Source of the DNA: Bacilli bacterium
Lineage (GTDB): Bacteria; Bacillota_I; Bacilli_A; RF39; UBA660
NCBI GenBank assembly: GCA_017441065.1
Contig: JAFSAI010000003.1
Span: 1 to 47,785, forward strand
Length of the DNA: 47,785 bases
Reading direction: 5' to 3'
The position numbers were made by a program, and so were the translations under genes. The first letter of the stretch is position 1. Each line of letters opens with the position of its first letter. The notes below the pieces were generated by a model that saw only the letters and a list, made by a program, of their open reading frames with translations, had not been told where the DNA came from and ran no database searches. Shown piece after piece: positions 23,035-31,474 of the stretch.

Positions 23035-23070
23035 GTGGCACTTTATAAGGGAAATAGAAATTATGAGGTG
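23035..23070 (+). promoter_or_regulatory. RBS-sequestering hairpin before the capsid gene (copy B)
   Basis: GTGG then CACTTTATA (23039-23047) pairs with TATGAGGTG (23062-23070) using two G-U pairs; the loop AGGGAAATAGAAAT is nearly identical to copy A. GAGGTG, the ribosome binding site, is in the 3' strand. Confidence 0.7.
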
Positions 23071-23080
23071 AAATATAATT

Positions 23081-24109
23081 ATGACAGGAAATGAAACTGT
23101 TCAATCATATAGTGTTCCAAATTATTCAGGATTACTATATAACAAAGCAAATACAAAAACACCTTTCTTAAATATGATAAGTGGAAAGGTAAAATATACA
23201 AATTCTGTTGAGTTCGTATGTGGCCAATATTATTCAAGCGAAGAAGGTGAAATACCTTCTATAAGTGAAACTGCATCGCTAACAGCACCAGCAGCGTCTT
23301 TTGTAACAAGAAAACAATTAACAAATGTTACACAAATTTTTATGGAAAGTGTTGCTATTAGTTATGCAAAACAATCAAATATGGCAACTTTAAGTGGAAT
23401 TAATGTTGCAGGTCAAACTGCTAACCCACAAAATGAGTTAGATTTCCAAGTTGCAAGAAAAATGGAAAAAATTAAAAGAAGTATTGAAAAAGCATTCATT
23501 CAAGGAACTTATAGCAAAGCTACAAATGATACTACAGTTAATAAAACTAGAGGTATGGTTCAAGCTATAAGCACTAATGTAATAGCTGCAGAAGGTAAAA
23601 CTTTAGATTTATGGTTATTAAATGATTTAATACAAAAAATTTCTGATAATCAAGGCGAAATAAATAATTTAGTTATTTTACTAAATTCAGTAAATTTACT
23701 TCAATTAACAGGTAATGCAGTTGAAATGGGTGTTCCGGTAGGTGCAGCATACTATTCAACATATGGAATCCAAGTTACAGATTTAATATTACCGGTTGGT
23801 ACAACTGTAAAATTGGCTTTAGGTGAATTTATTCCAGAAGGTGTTGCATTAGCGGTAAATCTTGATGTTATTGGTCCAGTTGAACAACCTGTTCCAGAAA
23901 AAGGAAATTTCTTTTTAGAAGAATTATCAAAAACTGGTGCAGGAACAAAATACCAAATTTTTGGACAAATTGGTTTAGATCATGGTCCAGAATGGTATCA
24001 TGGAAAATTAACAGGTTTATCAACTGTATTCACTAAACCAGAAGGATTAAAAGTTAATGTTGTAAATCAATCAACAGAAACGCCATCTGTTGATGAAACT
24101 GAAGAATAA
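23081..24109 (+). CDS. Major capsid protein, SU10-like
   Basis: 342 residues. The N-terminal N-Y-S-G-L-L-Y-N-K-A-N-T-K-T-P-F-L-N-M-I, the middle I-E-K-A-F-I-Q-G-T-Y-S, R-G-M-V-Q-A-I and the C-terminal F-G-Q-I-G-L-D-H-G-P-E-W-Y-H-G fit the SU10-type HK97-fold capsid family (DUF5309-like). Main shell protein. Richer in Ala/Gly than its neighbours, as expected for high expression. Confidence 0.88.
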   Translation: MTGNETVQSYSVPNYSGLLYNKANTKTPFLNMISGKVKYTNSVEFVCGQYYSSEEGEIPSISETASLTAPAASFVTRKQLTNVTQIFMESVAISYAKQSNMATLSGINVAGQTANPQNELDFQVARKMEKIKRSIEKAFIQGTYSKATNDTTVNKTRGMVQAISTNVIAAEGKTLDLWLLNDLIQKISDNQGEINNLVILLNSVNLLQLTGNAVEMGVPVGAAYYSTYGIQVTDLILPVGTTVKLALGEFIPEGVALAVNLDVIGPVEQPVPEKGNFFLEELSKTGAGTKYQIFGQIGLDHGPEWYHGKLTGLSTVFTKPEGLKVNVVNQSTETPSVDETEE

Positions 24110-24131
24110 TTAAATAAAATTAGGAGGATAT

Positions 24132-24467
24132 ATGGATAAAAATAGTATGTTGCAAAAAATGAGAATAGAAATATTAAAAAACTCTCAAGACACATCAAAT
24201 GATGATTTGTTTTCACAGTTATTAGATGATGCTGAAGCAATAGCTTTAAATCTTATATATCCTTTTAATAATACAAAAATAGCATTGGATAATAGTTTTA
24301 GATTGAAAAGTTGGCAAGTTAGGTGTGCTATTGAACTATATTGGAAAATCGGTAAGACAGGAATCCAATCTTATAGTGAAAATGGTTTATCGGTTACATT
24401 TTTAGGCCAGTTAATCAGCATAGACTTAAAAAATGAATTGTTGCCTAAAGCGGGTGCTATCAAATGA
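24132..24467 (+). CDS. Head-tail connector (gp6-like adaptor)
   Basis: 111 residues, helical; D-D-A-E-A-I-A-L-N-L-I-Y-P and later W-Q-V-R-C-A-I-E-L-Y-W-K-I-G fit the adaptor that binds below the portal. TAGGAGG ribosome binding site. Overlaps the next gene by 4 nt. Confidence 0.72.
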   Translation: MDKNSMLQKMRIEILKNSQDTSNDDLFSQLLDDAEAIALNLIYPFNNTKIALDNSFRLKSWQVRCAIELYWKIGKTGIQSYSENGLSVTFLGQLISIDLKNELLPKAGAIK

Positions 24468-24841
24468 TAACTGATATTATTGTTAATCCAGATGATTGGA
24501 AAAAAGAATGTTTTATAGCCAGTAAATTAAATGTATTATTAGATGATGAAGGAAATGAAGTTGTTGAGTATGGTGTACCAACTAAATATTACTTTAATTA
24601 TCAACCAGTCAGTTCTTCTGCAGATATAGCGGAGTTTGGTGAAAATTCCAAAATTATGCAAAAGGCAGTAATACCAATTAAATATAAAAATATGTTTAAA
24701 GAATTTGATGTTGCATATTTGAATGGACAAAATCCTAATGGTGAGAAATCTAATGGTGATAATGCAAACTATCGCTTAATGCCGCCAAGAGTTGGTAATT
24801 CAGTAATAATTATATTTTTTGAAAAAATAATAGGAAAGTAG
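24464..24841 (+). CDS. Head closure / head-tail joining protein
   Basis: 125 residues, beta-rich. Position directly after the adaptor and before the tail-completion genes, and size, suggest the head-closure (stopper) protein. No strong motif seen. Confidence 0.6.
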   Translation: MITDIIVNPDDWKKECFIASKLNVLLDDEGNEVVEYGVPTKYYFNYQPVSSSADIAEFGENSKIMQKAVIPIKYKNMFKEFDVAYLNGQNPNGEKSNGDNANYRLMPPRVGNSVIIIFFEKIIGK

Positions 24842-24849
24842 GTTGTAGA

Positions 24850-25032
24850 ATGTATAAATTTACTAATGGATTAATCGTATTTGATAAAAAAACGGCTGAT
24901 GATTTTGTGAAAGCAGGATATAAGTTGTTAAGTAAGCAAAATGCTGTAAAGGTTGAAGAAAAAAATGAAAACAGTATTGAATATAAGTCTATCACAGAAG
25001 AGTATAAGCGAAGCAAAAAAGAAACTAAATAA
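24850..25032 (+). CDS. Small hypothetical phage protein
   Basis: 60 residues, Lys/Glu-rich C-terminal half, ribosome binding site GTAGAATG region weak. Overlaps the following gene by 68 nt in another frame, which is long for this compact block. Possibly an accessory assembly protein. Confidence 0.5.
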   Translation: MYKFTNGLIVFDKKTADDFVKAGYKLLSKQNAVKVEEKNENSIEYKSITEEYKRSKKETK

Positions 25033-25474
25033 ATATAAACAAGGATATACTGAAGGAATTAAACTAGGGGTGAAAGCTGCTACAGAGGCATTGTATCAGA
25101 GAATTATTGAATATTGTGAACGAGCAAATATAGTGAACGATATTTCTGGTGTACATATTGATTTTGATGAAAATACTAATGTTGGCAGAGTATGGACAAA
25201 TAATATAGTAATAATTTTTAATGAAATGGGTACAGGAGTAGTTGGATCTAAAAATCCACATCCAAGTTCTTCAAATGAATTTAAAAGTTGGAAATATGAT
25301 GTGAATGAACATGGCGAAAAAGGTTGGTTGTATCCAAAAGAAGATGGAACTTATGGTTGGACAAAAGGTCTGCCTAGTAAGCATATGTTCTATGATGCAT
25401 TTAATGATATAAAAGATGAATTATCAGATTATATTGAAGTAGAGTTGAGAAAGACAATAGGTGATTTATATTGA
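24965..25474 (+). CDS. HK97 gp10-like tail/neck protein
   Basis: 169 residues from ATG 24965 (a TTG at 24953 lies too close to its AAAGG). A basic helical N-terminus, then I-I-F-N-E-M-G-T-G-V-V-G-S and P-S-K-H-M-F-Y-D-A-F, the typical pattern of HK97 gp10-like tail-completion proteins. Confidence 0.78.
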   Translation: MKTVLNISLSQKSISEAKKKLNKYKQGYTEGIKLGVKAATEALYQRIIEYCERANIVNDISGVHIDFDENTNVGRVWTNNIVIIFNEMGTGVVGSKNPHPSSSNEFKSWKYDVNEHGEKGWLYPKEDGTYGWTKGLPSKHMFYDAFNDIKDELSDYIEVELRKTIGDLY

Positions 25475-25914
25475 TAGTAGAAAATGTATTTGAAAAAATA
25501 ATATACCCTCAATTGAAGGAATATGTTGAAAAAAAATCAATATATCATCCGCAAATTACAAAAAGATTTCCACAAGAAAGCAAAATATTTCCAATAGTAC
25601 CAATAAAATTATTGCCAGTTAAAAATAAATATAATAATTTGTCTTATAATGAAGAAACTTATAGTTTTGGAATTTCTATAGAAATATATACGATTGATTT
25701 AAATGTAGAAGGAAAAAAGGTTTCTAAAAGAACAATTTGTAATGAAATATCAAATACTATTATTGAATATTTTAAAAACAATTTCCATGTTACTATTAAT
25801 CATCAACTAGATGTTCCTAATATAGATTCAAATGTTCAAAGAAACATTGTAACAATAGAGGGAATACTAGATACTAAATTTGGTCAAGATAAATTAGTTA
25901 TTTATCCAAAATAA
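25471..25914 (+). CDS. Tail completion/terminator protein
   Basis: 147 residues from a TTG start (AGGTG 7 nt upstream), overlapping the preceding stop by 4 nt. Mixed alpha/beta. Position between the gp10-like protein and the tail tube is that of the tail terminator. Assignment rests mainly on gene order. Confidence 0.6.
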   Translation: MIVENVFEKIIYPQLKEYVEKKSIYHPQITKRFPQESKIFPIVPIKLLPVKNKYNNLSYNEETYSFGISIEIYTIDLNVEGKKVSKRTICNEISNTIIEYFKNNFHVTINHQLDVPNIDSNVQRNIVTIEGILDTKFGQDKLVIYPK

Positions 25915-25916
25915 AG

Positions 25917-25966
25917 TGTAGCATTTTAATTCCAGGGATTTGCATAAGAGGAGGAATTAAAAATGC
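25917..25966 (+). promoter_or_regulatory. Start-codon-burying hairpin before the tail-tube gene (copy C)
   Basis: GTA then GCATTTTAATTCC (25921-25933) pairs over 13 bp, with one bulged A, with 25953-25966, which includes the ATG. The loop starts AGGGA and contains part of GAGGAGG. This is the most stable of the four copies. Confidence 0.75.
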
Positions 25967-26397
25967 AAGGAATGATTGATTTAGGAATTGAAATCAGAGT
26001 AAAAACAACAGAGGAAACAAAATATCCTGCTGCTAAACTTGTTGCGGTAAAAGGAATGCCAGCAACTGGCCAAGCAGGTGGAAATGTTGAAATTACAACA
26101 TCAAGTGATGCAGTAAAAGTGTATGTAGCAGATAGACCAGATACTGGTGATATGGATTTCACTTATAACTATACTGATGCAAACCTAACTGCAGTTAGAG
26201 AAGTATGTGATAATGAAATTAGAGATATTTTAATTAAATTACCAGATGGAACAGGTGTTGAATATCGTGGAACATTACAAACTTGGATAAATGAAGTTTC
26301 AGTTGGTAGTGCAATTGAGTGTACTTTACATACAGTTCCGAATGTTGCACCAAGCTATTTAACTGTTGCTGAAGTTTCTTCAAAAATAACAGCATAA
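25963..26397 (+). CDS. Major tail tube protein
   Basis: 144 residues, beta-rich, Thr/Val/Gly-rich. K-L-V-A-V-K-G-M-P-A-T-G, D-R-P-D-T-G-D-M-D-F-T-Y-N-Y and R-G-T-L-Q-T-W fit siphovirus tail-tube proteins. Its translation is probably held by the hairpin containing its own start codon. Confidence 0.8.
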   Translation: MQGMIDLGIEIRVKTTEETKYPAAKLVAVKGMPATGQAGGNVEITTSSDAVKVYVADRPDTGDMDFTYNYTDANLTAVREVCDNEIRDILIKLPDGTGVEYRGTLQTWINEVSVGSAIECTLHTVPNVAPSYLTVAEVSSKITA

Positions 26398-26419
26398 AAA
26401 AACATAGAAAGGGAAAAAA

Positions 26420-26752
26420 ATGAGAAAATTAAAACTAAAAATAAATGACAAGGATTTTGATTTATCTTTAAATAGAGCTGCAATAAGATGGCTAGAAGCA
26501 AATGGATTTGTTATTGAAGAATTTGATAAAAAACCAGTAACTTATTATGATTTGTTATGGTATAGCTTATTTATAGAAAATCATCCCGAAGTTAATCCTA
26601 GTTTATCTATAAAACTTATGGATGCATACAAAAAAAGTGGGAAAAGTGTTGGGAATGTTATTAGATTTGCCATAGAAGAATATACATCTTTTATGAATGC
26701 CCTATCCGATACAGACTTGACAGCGAACGATCTGGAAATTATGGAAATTTAG
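26420..26752 (+). CDS. Tail assembly chaperone gpG
   Basis: 110 residues, acidic C-terminus. L-N-R-A-A-I-R-W-L-E-A-N-G-F and the position just before the tape measure are typical of gpG. The following open frame lies in the -1 frame relative to it, as in the lambda gpG/gpGT system. Confidence 0.75.
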   Translation: MRKLKLKINDKDFDLSLNRAAIRWLEANGFVIEEFDKKPVTYYDLLWYSLFIENHPEVNPSLSIKLMDAYKKSGKSVGNVIRFAIEEYTSFMNALSDTDLTANDLEIMEI

Positions 26753-27156
26753 ATAGCCAAGAGGATAGCAAGAAATATAAAAACTTAACAGATTGGTTTT
26801 GTGATTTATTGCCAATGGCGATCATTTACGGTATGTCTGTGAAAGAGTTTTGGGAAGATTCCCCAGACTTATTCTGGGCATACCGTTTTTCATATTTTGA
26901 AAGAGTCAAAATAGAACAAAAAATTTTTAATGGTAATGCGTGGTTACAAGGGGCATATATATATGAAAGTGTATCGGTTGCATTAAATAATTCATTTAGT
27001 AAACAAAAACGAGATTATTCTAAAGTACCATATGGCTTTGAAAAAAATGAATTAGAAAATTTGAAAAATCAAAGTGATGCAACTGTAGCCAAGCTAAAGA
27101 ATAGAGTTTTAGAAATTCAAAATTTATTTAAGAGTAGCACTACTAATCAGGGTTAA
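26740..27156 (+). CDS. gpT extension, reached by -1 frameshift
   Basis: Frame open from 26665, with no usable start or ribosome binding site; the first TTG/ATG (26809, 26815) have no Shine-Dalgarno. The product segment L-T-D-W-F-C-D-L-L-P-M-A-I-I-Y-G-M-S-V-K-E-F-W is typical of gpT. Two copies of GGAAATT (26734-26740 and 26743-26749) sit just before the gpG stop and are possible slip sites, though neither is a classic heptamer. gpG-T would bind the tape measure during tail assembly. Confidence 0.65.
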   Translation, partial: YGNLDSQEDSKKYKNLTDWFCDLLPMAIIYGMSVKEFWEDSPDLFWAYRFSYFERVKIEQKIFNGNAWLQGAYIYESVSVALNNSFSKQKRDYSKVPYGFEKNELENLKNQSDATVAKLKNRVLEIQNLFKSSTTNQG

Positions 27157-27176
27157 ACCTAAAAGGTGGTGAAAAA

Positions 27177-30100
27177 ATGAATGAACAAACATTAGAAGCT
27201 CAAGTAAAAGTTAAATCTCAAGAAATGATATCAGCTTTAAATTCTTTGATAAATAAATTAACTAGTGTAGAAACTAGAGTCGGTAGTATTGAAAAAACAT
27301 TAAATAATGGAACAATTAAAACTACTATAACGAATATCAAACAACTTAATACTGCAACAGATGAAGCTTCAACATCTGCAAATAAATTAAAAACAGCGTT
27401 ATCTTTAGGTGGTAGTTTTATTGCTTTTAGACAATTATCTAATTTCGTTAATAATGCTATATCTGAATCAATTGATTATACTGAACAATTAAATTTATTT
27501 AATGTTACATTTAATAATATAAAAAAAGATGGTATTCAACTTTTTTCAGAACTAGGTGCAGCAGCAACTCGTTTTCAGTATAAATTGAATGAAGCTTTTG
27601 GCACTTCAAAAACAGAAACATTGTATATGCAAGGTATATTTCAAGGAATGGGTGAAGCAGTAGGTATAGCGGATAATTATTCTGCAATAATGTCAGAAAC
27701 TATGACAAAATTAACTTATGATTTAGCTTCTTTATATAATAAATCAGAAAGTACTACAGCAGAAGCATTGAGAGCTGGTGTTTATGCCGCCCAAACAAAA
27801 CCTTTAAGAAGTTATGGGATAGATGTAACGCAAAATTCATTGCAGCCAATTTTGGTTGATTTGGGAATAACTGATAGATCTTTAAAAAATATGTCGCAAG
27901 CAGAAAAAGAAATTTTAAGATATTTGGCTACATTAAGACAAGCAAAAAATGCAATGGGTGATTTTGCTAATACAATTGAATCACCGGCAAACCAATTGAA
28001 AGTATTTAAGCAACAATTGGTAGAAACAAAAGTTGCAGTTTCTAGTTTGTTTATAGGTGTTTATAGCGATATTTTACCTTATGCCAACGCATTTTTAATG
28101 GTTATTAAAGAAATTTCTAAAGCAATAGCATCTATATTTAACATTGAATTAACTGATTATAATAGTGGAATTGCTTCATATTCAGATATGTTTGAAGATA
28201 CTGAAGAAAATGCAAATAATGCAAATAAAGCAATAGCAAAATTAAAAAAACAAACTTTTGGTTGGGATGAAATTCACAATATAACAGAAAATTCATCATC
28301 TGGTGCAAATATAGATAGTTTTGGAGTAGATAGTAGATTATTAGATGCGATAAAAGGTTATGATAACGGAATGGATAAAGTTAGAATGAAAGCAGCCGAA
28401 ATTCGTGACAAGTGGATGGATATTCTCGGATTTAAAAAAGAAATTGATCCATTAACTGGGGAAATAAATTTTAAATATCTTGGAATTGAAAATACATTAG
28501 TAGGAATATTAAAAGGTTTTTCTAGTTTATCAACTGTTGGAAAGTTACTTATGGGTATAGGCCTAATTGGATTTTCATCAAATTTATTGAAAATTGGGAA
28601 CAAAATTTACAAACTTATTGGTGGCAGTGGTATAACGAAAGTGTTAAAAAATTTAATCTCACCAACAAAAAGTTTTGTTTCATTAATTGGCGAAGCAACA
28701 ATAAAAGGTGGAAATTTGTCCAAAACAATTCTAGAAGCATCAAAACTATTAAATTTTTCAGAGACATTGGGTGTTATTGGATTTGGAATAACTGGTTTAG
28801 GAATCAGTTTGGATGTAATGTCATCTTCTACGAAAAATGCTGCTGAAAATGGCTGGAATTTAAGTAATTCGTTAAGTTCTGTAGGCAGTGAAGTTGGTGC
28901 GATTGCGAGTGGAGCATTAGTTGGTTCTGTATTTGGGCCATTAGGCGCTGCAATAGGGGCGGCTGCTGGTGGAGTTGTTGGTTTAGTTGATGGTTTGATT
29001 ACATACGGAATAACTGTAGAAGAAATAAAAAAATATAATGACTTTTTTGATGAACAAGGCATTTCAATTCAAAATGTCAGTGATAAAATGTCAGCACTAA
29101 TTGAAAATGTTGGAAATGTTGGCGAAGGATTAGATGTATATAAAGAAGCATATGAAAATTCTAAAGTAGCTGTGGACAATGCAAAAGAATCATTAAGATT
29201 ATTTGTTGGTGAATTGGATTTACAAGATGAAGCTATTTCAAAAGCTCAAATAAATACTTTAGAAACAAAATATAATGATGTTAAATCTGCGACTCATGAT
29301 GCCTATGATGCATCAAGAGAATATACAGCACAATTGATTACCGCATATTCTAATACTACAGAAGAATCAAAAAAAGCCGCCGCATCTCAAATTGCAGACA
29401 TAAAAGCATTATCATTGGCTCAAGAAGGTTATGAATTAGAATATATTGAAAGATTGAAGGAATTAACTGTTAAACAATATAATGGTGAATTAAGTGCATC
29501 TGCATATAAAGATGAAGTTCACAAATTGGATATTGCTTTTGGTAAGGTTGCTGATGATACACTTCCTAATTTGGATTATGCTATTTCTAATTTTGGAAAT
29601 GCATTAAAAGACATAAACTGGGAAAGTCCTGATAAAGCAAAAGAATCTATCAAAAAAGTTCAAGAACAATTTAATTTAACAACAGCAGAGTTAGAAAGCA
29701 AAAAAGAAAATGTTAATAATTACTTTGATGGTTTAATTAAAGAACAACAAACAATTGTAGATAATTTTGAAAAAATGCAATTGACTAATCCTTTAACAGA
29801 AGATCAATTAGCCCAATTAGAAACAGCAAAAAATTTATTAAGTAATTATTCTACAGCAAAAAAAGATGCAATTAATAGTATAGATTCAGCAATAGAAACT
29901 ATAACAGGAAATTACAAAGGTTATTTATCAAGATTGTATGCTGATTTAGTAGTTAGTGGAAATGATACTTCATCAAAGTTCAAAGATGTAACAAATTTAA
30001 TTACTACTGATTTAAATAAACTAAAATCAATAGATATGACTGGTTTTGGAAAAGATTTATTTGATGGAATGATTAAAGATGTTATTAAAAATGAACCGCA

Positions 30101-30980
30101 AATGTTATCTACATTAGCTGAAAAATTTGAAAAATATGGAATAAATGCTGGAACTGAATTTGCAGAATCTTTAAATAATTCTTTAAATAATACTTATTTT
30201 AAAAATGCAACATATAACACTATGGATGGATTTGGATATTATGCCGCTAGTGGGCATAAGCAGGGGGTTTATAGATATCTATATAAATATGGTGCTGGCG
30301 GAAAAGAAATATCAGAATCAATAATAGAGGATACGAAAAAGTGCATGAAAATAAATTCGCCTTCAAAAGTAATGGAAGAACTTGGAATCTTTACTGCAGA
30401 GGGTTATAAAATTGGGATTGCGAGTCAAGAAGAAAGTATTATTAAAAGTATAAAATCAATGTTATCAAAAATAGAAAAAGAATTTAGTAAAGTTAATTTT
30501 AAAATTCAAATTTCTTCAAACATTGAATCATCTTTTAACTCTATTTTACAAAAATTACAATCATTTACAGATAAATTTAGAACAGGTATCAATTCAATGC
30601 TTAATGGTATGAAAACTTCATTAAACAACATTAAGATAGATACTAAAGGAAATGTAACATATACGGCTATGCCTAAAATAACTATTCCAAAATTTTCAAA
30701 TGGTGGTTTTCCAGAAGATGGTTTGTTTTTTGCTAATCATAATGAGTTGGTTGGAAAATTCAACAATGGTAATACGGCAGTTGCTAATAATTTGCAAATT
30801 GAAGCTGGTATTGAAGAAGCGGCTTATAGGGGGTACTTAAGGGCTATGAATGCTAGTGGTATAAATAACAGCAAATCTATTGAACTTTATGCACATTTAG
30901 ATGAAGGCATTGTAATTGATAAGATAAATCAAAAAACAAAACAAACAGGAATTTGTCCAATAGACATTCCGATAAATTAA
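27177..30980 (+). CDS. Tape measure protein
   Basis: 1267 residues. N-terminal coiled coil (about 1-80), hydrophobic segments (about 450-620, including a Gly/Ala-rich G-A-A-I-G-A-A-A-G-G), a long helical region (650-1000), then the recurrent I-N-S-P-S-K-V-M-E-E-L-G motif (about 1057) and a C-terminal F-S-N-G-G-F-P-E-D-G-L-F tail. It sets tail length; 1267 residues predicts roughly 180-190 nm by the usual 1.5 A per residue. Membrane segments may help DNA entry. Confidence 0.92.
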   Translation: MNEQTLEAQVKVKSQEMISALNSLINKLTSVETRVGSIEKTLNNGTIKTTITNIKQLNTATDEASTSANKLKTALSLGGSFIAFRQLSNFVNNAISESIDYTEQLNLFNVTFNNIKKDGIQLFSELGAAATRFQYKLNEAFGTSKTETLYMQGIFQGMGEAVGIADNYSAIMSETMTKLTYDLASLYNKSESTTAEALRAGVYAAQTKPLRSYGIDVTQNSLQPILVDLGITDRSLKNMSQAEKEILRYLATLRQAKNAMGDFANTIESPANQLKVFKQQLVETKVAVSSLFIGVYSDILPYANAFLMVIKEISKAIASIFNIELTDYNSGIASYSDMFEDTEENANNANKAIAKLKKQTFGWDEIHNITENSSSGANIDSFGVDSRLLDAIKGYDNGMDKVRMKAAEIRDKWMDILGFKKEIDPLTGEINFKYLGIENTLVGILKGFSSLSTVGKLLMGIGLIGFSSNLLKIGNKIYKLIGGSGITKVLKNLISPTKSFVSLIGEATIKGGNLSKTILEASKLLNFSETLGVIGFGITGLGISLDVMSSSTKNAAENGWNLSNSLSSVGSEVGAIASGALVGSVFGPLGAAIGAAAGGVVGLVDGLITYGITVEEIKKYNDFFDEQGISIQNVSDKMSALIENVGNVGEGLDVYKEAYENSKVAVDNAKESLRLFVGELDLQDEAISKAQINTLETKYNDVKSATHDAYDASREYTAQLITAYSNTTEESKKAAASQIADIKALSLAQEGYELEYIERLKELTVKQYNGELSASAYKDEVHKLDIAFGKVADDTLPNLDYAISNFGNALKDINWESPDKAKESIKKVQEQFNLTTAELESKKENVNNYFDGLIKEQQTIVDNFEKMQLTNPLTEDQLAQLETAKNLLSNYSTAKKDAINSIDSAIETITGNYKGYLSRLYADLVVSGNDTSSKFKDVTNLITTDLNKLKSIDMTGFGKDLFDGMIKDVIKNEPQMLSTLAEKFEKYGINAGTEFAESLNNSLNNTYFKNATYNTMDGFGYYAASGHKQGVYRYLYKYGAGGKEISESIIEDTKKCMKINSPSKVMEELGIFTAEGYKIGIASQEESIIKSIKSMLSKIEKEFSKVNFKIQISSNIESSFNSILQKLQSFTDKFRTGINSMLNGMKTSLNNIKIDTKGNVTYTAMPKITIPKFSNGGFPEDGLFFANHNELVGKFNNGNTAVANNLQIEAGIEEAAYRGYLRAMNASGINNSKSIELYAHLDEGIVIDKINQKTKQTGICPIDIPIN

Positions 30981-30981
30981 A

Positions 30982-31017
30982 AGTAGCACTTTTTCCAGGG
31001 AATTATGGAAGATGGTG
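30982..31017 (+). promoter_or_regulatory. RBS-sequestering hairpin before the distal-tail gene (copy D)
   Basis: GTAG then CACTTTTTCCA (30987-30997) pairs with 31006-31017 (11 bp, one bulge, two G-U), loop GGGAATTA. The 3' strand contains GATGGTG, the ribosome binding site for ATG 31023. Confidence 0.6.
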
Positions 31018-31022
31018 AAAAT

Positions 31023-31466
31023 ATGATTCAAGAATTTGTTAATGATTCTTATGTATATAAATTAGCAAGTCCAGTTTTAGTAATATCAAAAGTAAAAATT
31101 AATGGAGTAGATATTTCAAAATTTTTATCAAATGAATCAAAAATAGGATGGTACGATGTTTCAAAAAATAGCGGCCGTGATGTTACAAATGCAGATGGAA
31201 CTATGATTTTGAATGTTATTAATGATAAATATAGATTAGATTTAGTAACTAGGCCATTGTTGCAAGATGAGGTTGTAGAGTTTTTTCAAGAAATAATAAA
31301 AAAACCCACAATGACAGTTGATTTTTATAACCCATTTAATGGTTTGTGGGAAACTATTGAATGTTATCGTGGCGATAGAAGTGCTCAATCTATGCTTCCA
31401 TATAATACACCGATAGGACCTGTGGAATTGTATAACTCAATTTCGCAAGCGTTAATTGAATTGTAG
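31023..31466 (+). CDS. Distal tail-like protein (DUF6711-like)
   Basis: 147 residues from ATG 31023 (GGTG upstream; an ATG at 31005 lies in the hairpin loop). V-K-I-N-G-V-D-I-S near the N-terminus, R-D-V-T-N-A-D-G and P-F-N-G-L-W-E-T. Between tape measure and tail-tip protein, where the distal tail hub is encoded. Function by position. Confidence 0.6.
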   Translation: MIQEFVNDSYVYKLASPVLVISKVKINGVDISKFLSNESKIGWYDVSKNSGRDVTNADGTMILNVINDKYRLDLVTRPLLQDEVVEFFQEIIKKPTMTVDFYNPFNGLWETIECYRGDRSAQSMLPYNTPIGPVELYNSISQALIEL

Positions 31467-31474
31467 GTGAAAGT

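Noticed and set aside
26745-26751. AAATTTA as gpG/gpT slip heptamer
   Set aside because: It is in the gpT frame, not the gpG frame, so it cannot act as a -1 site for gpG.
28358-29062. Open frames antisense to the tape measure gene
   Set aside because: Shadows of a Gly/Ala/Ser-rich coding strand; no start signals.
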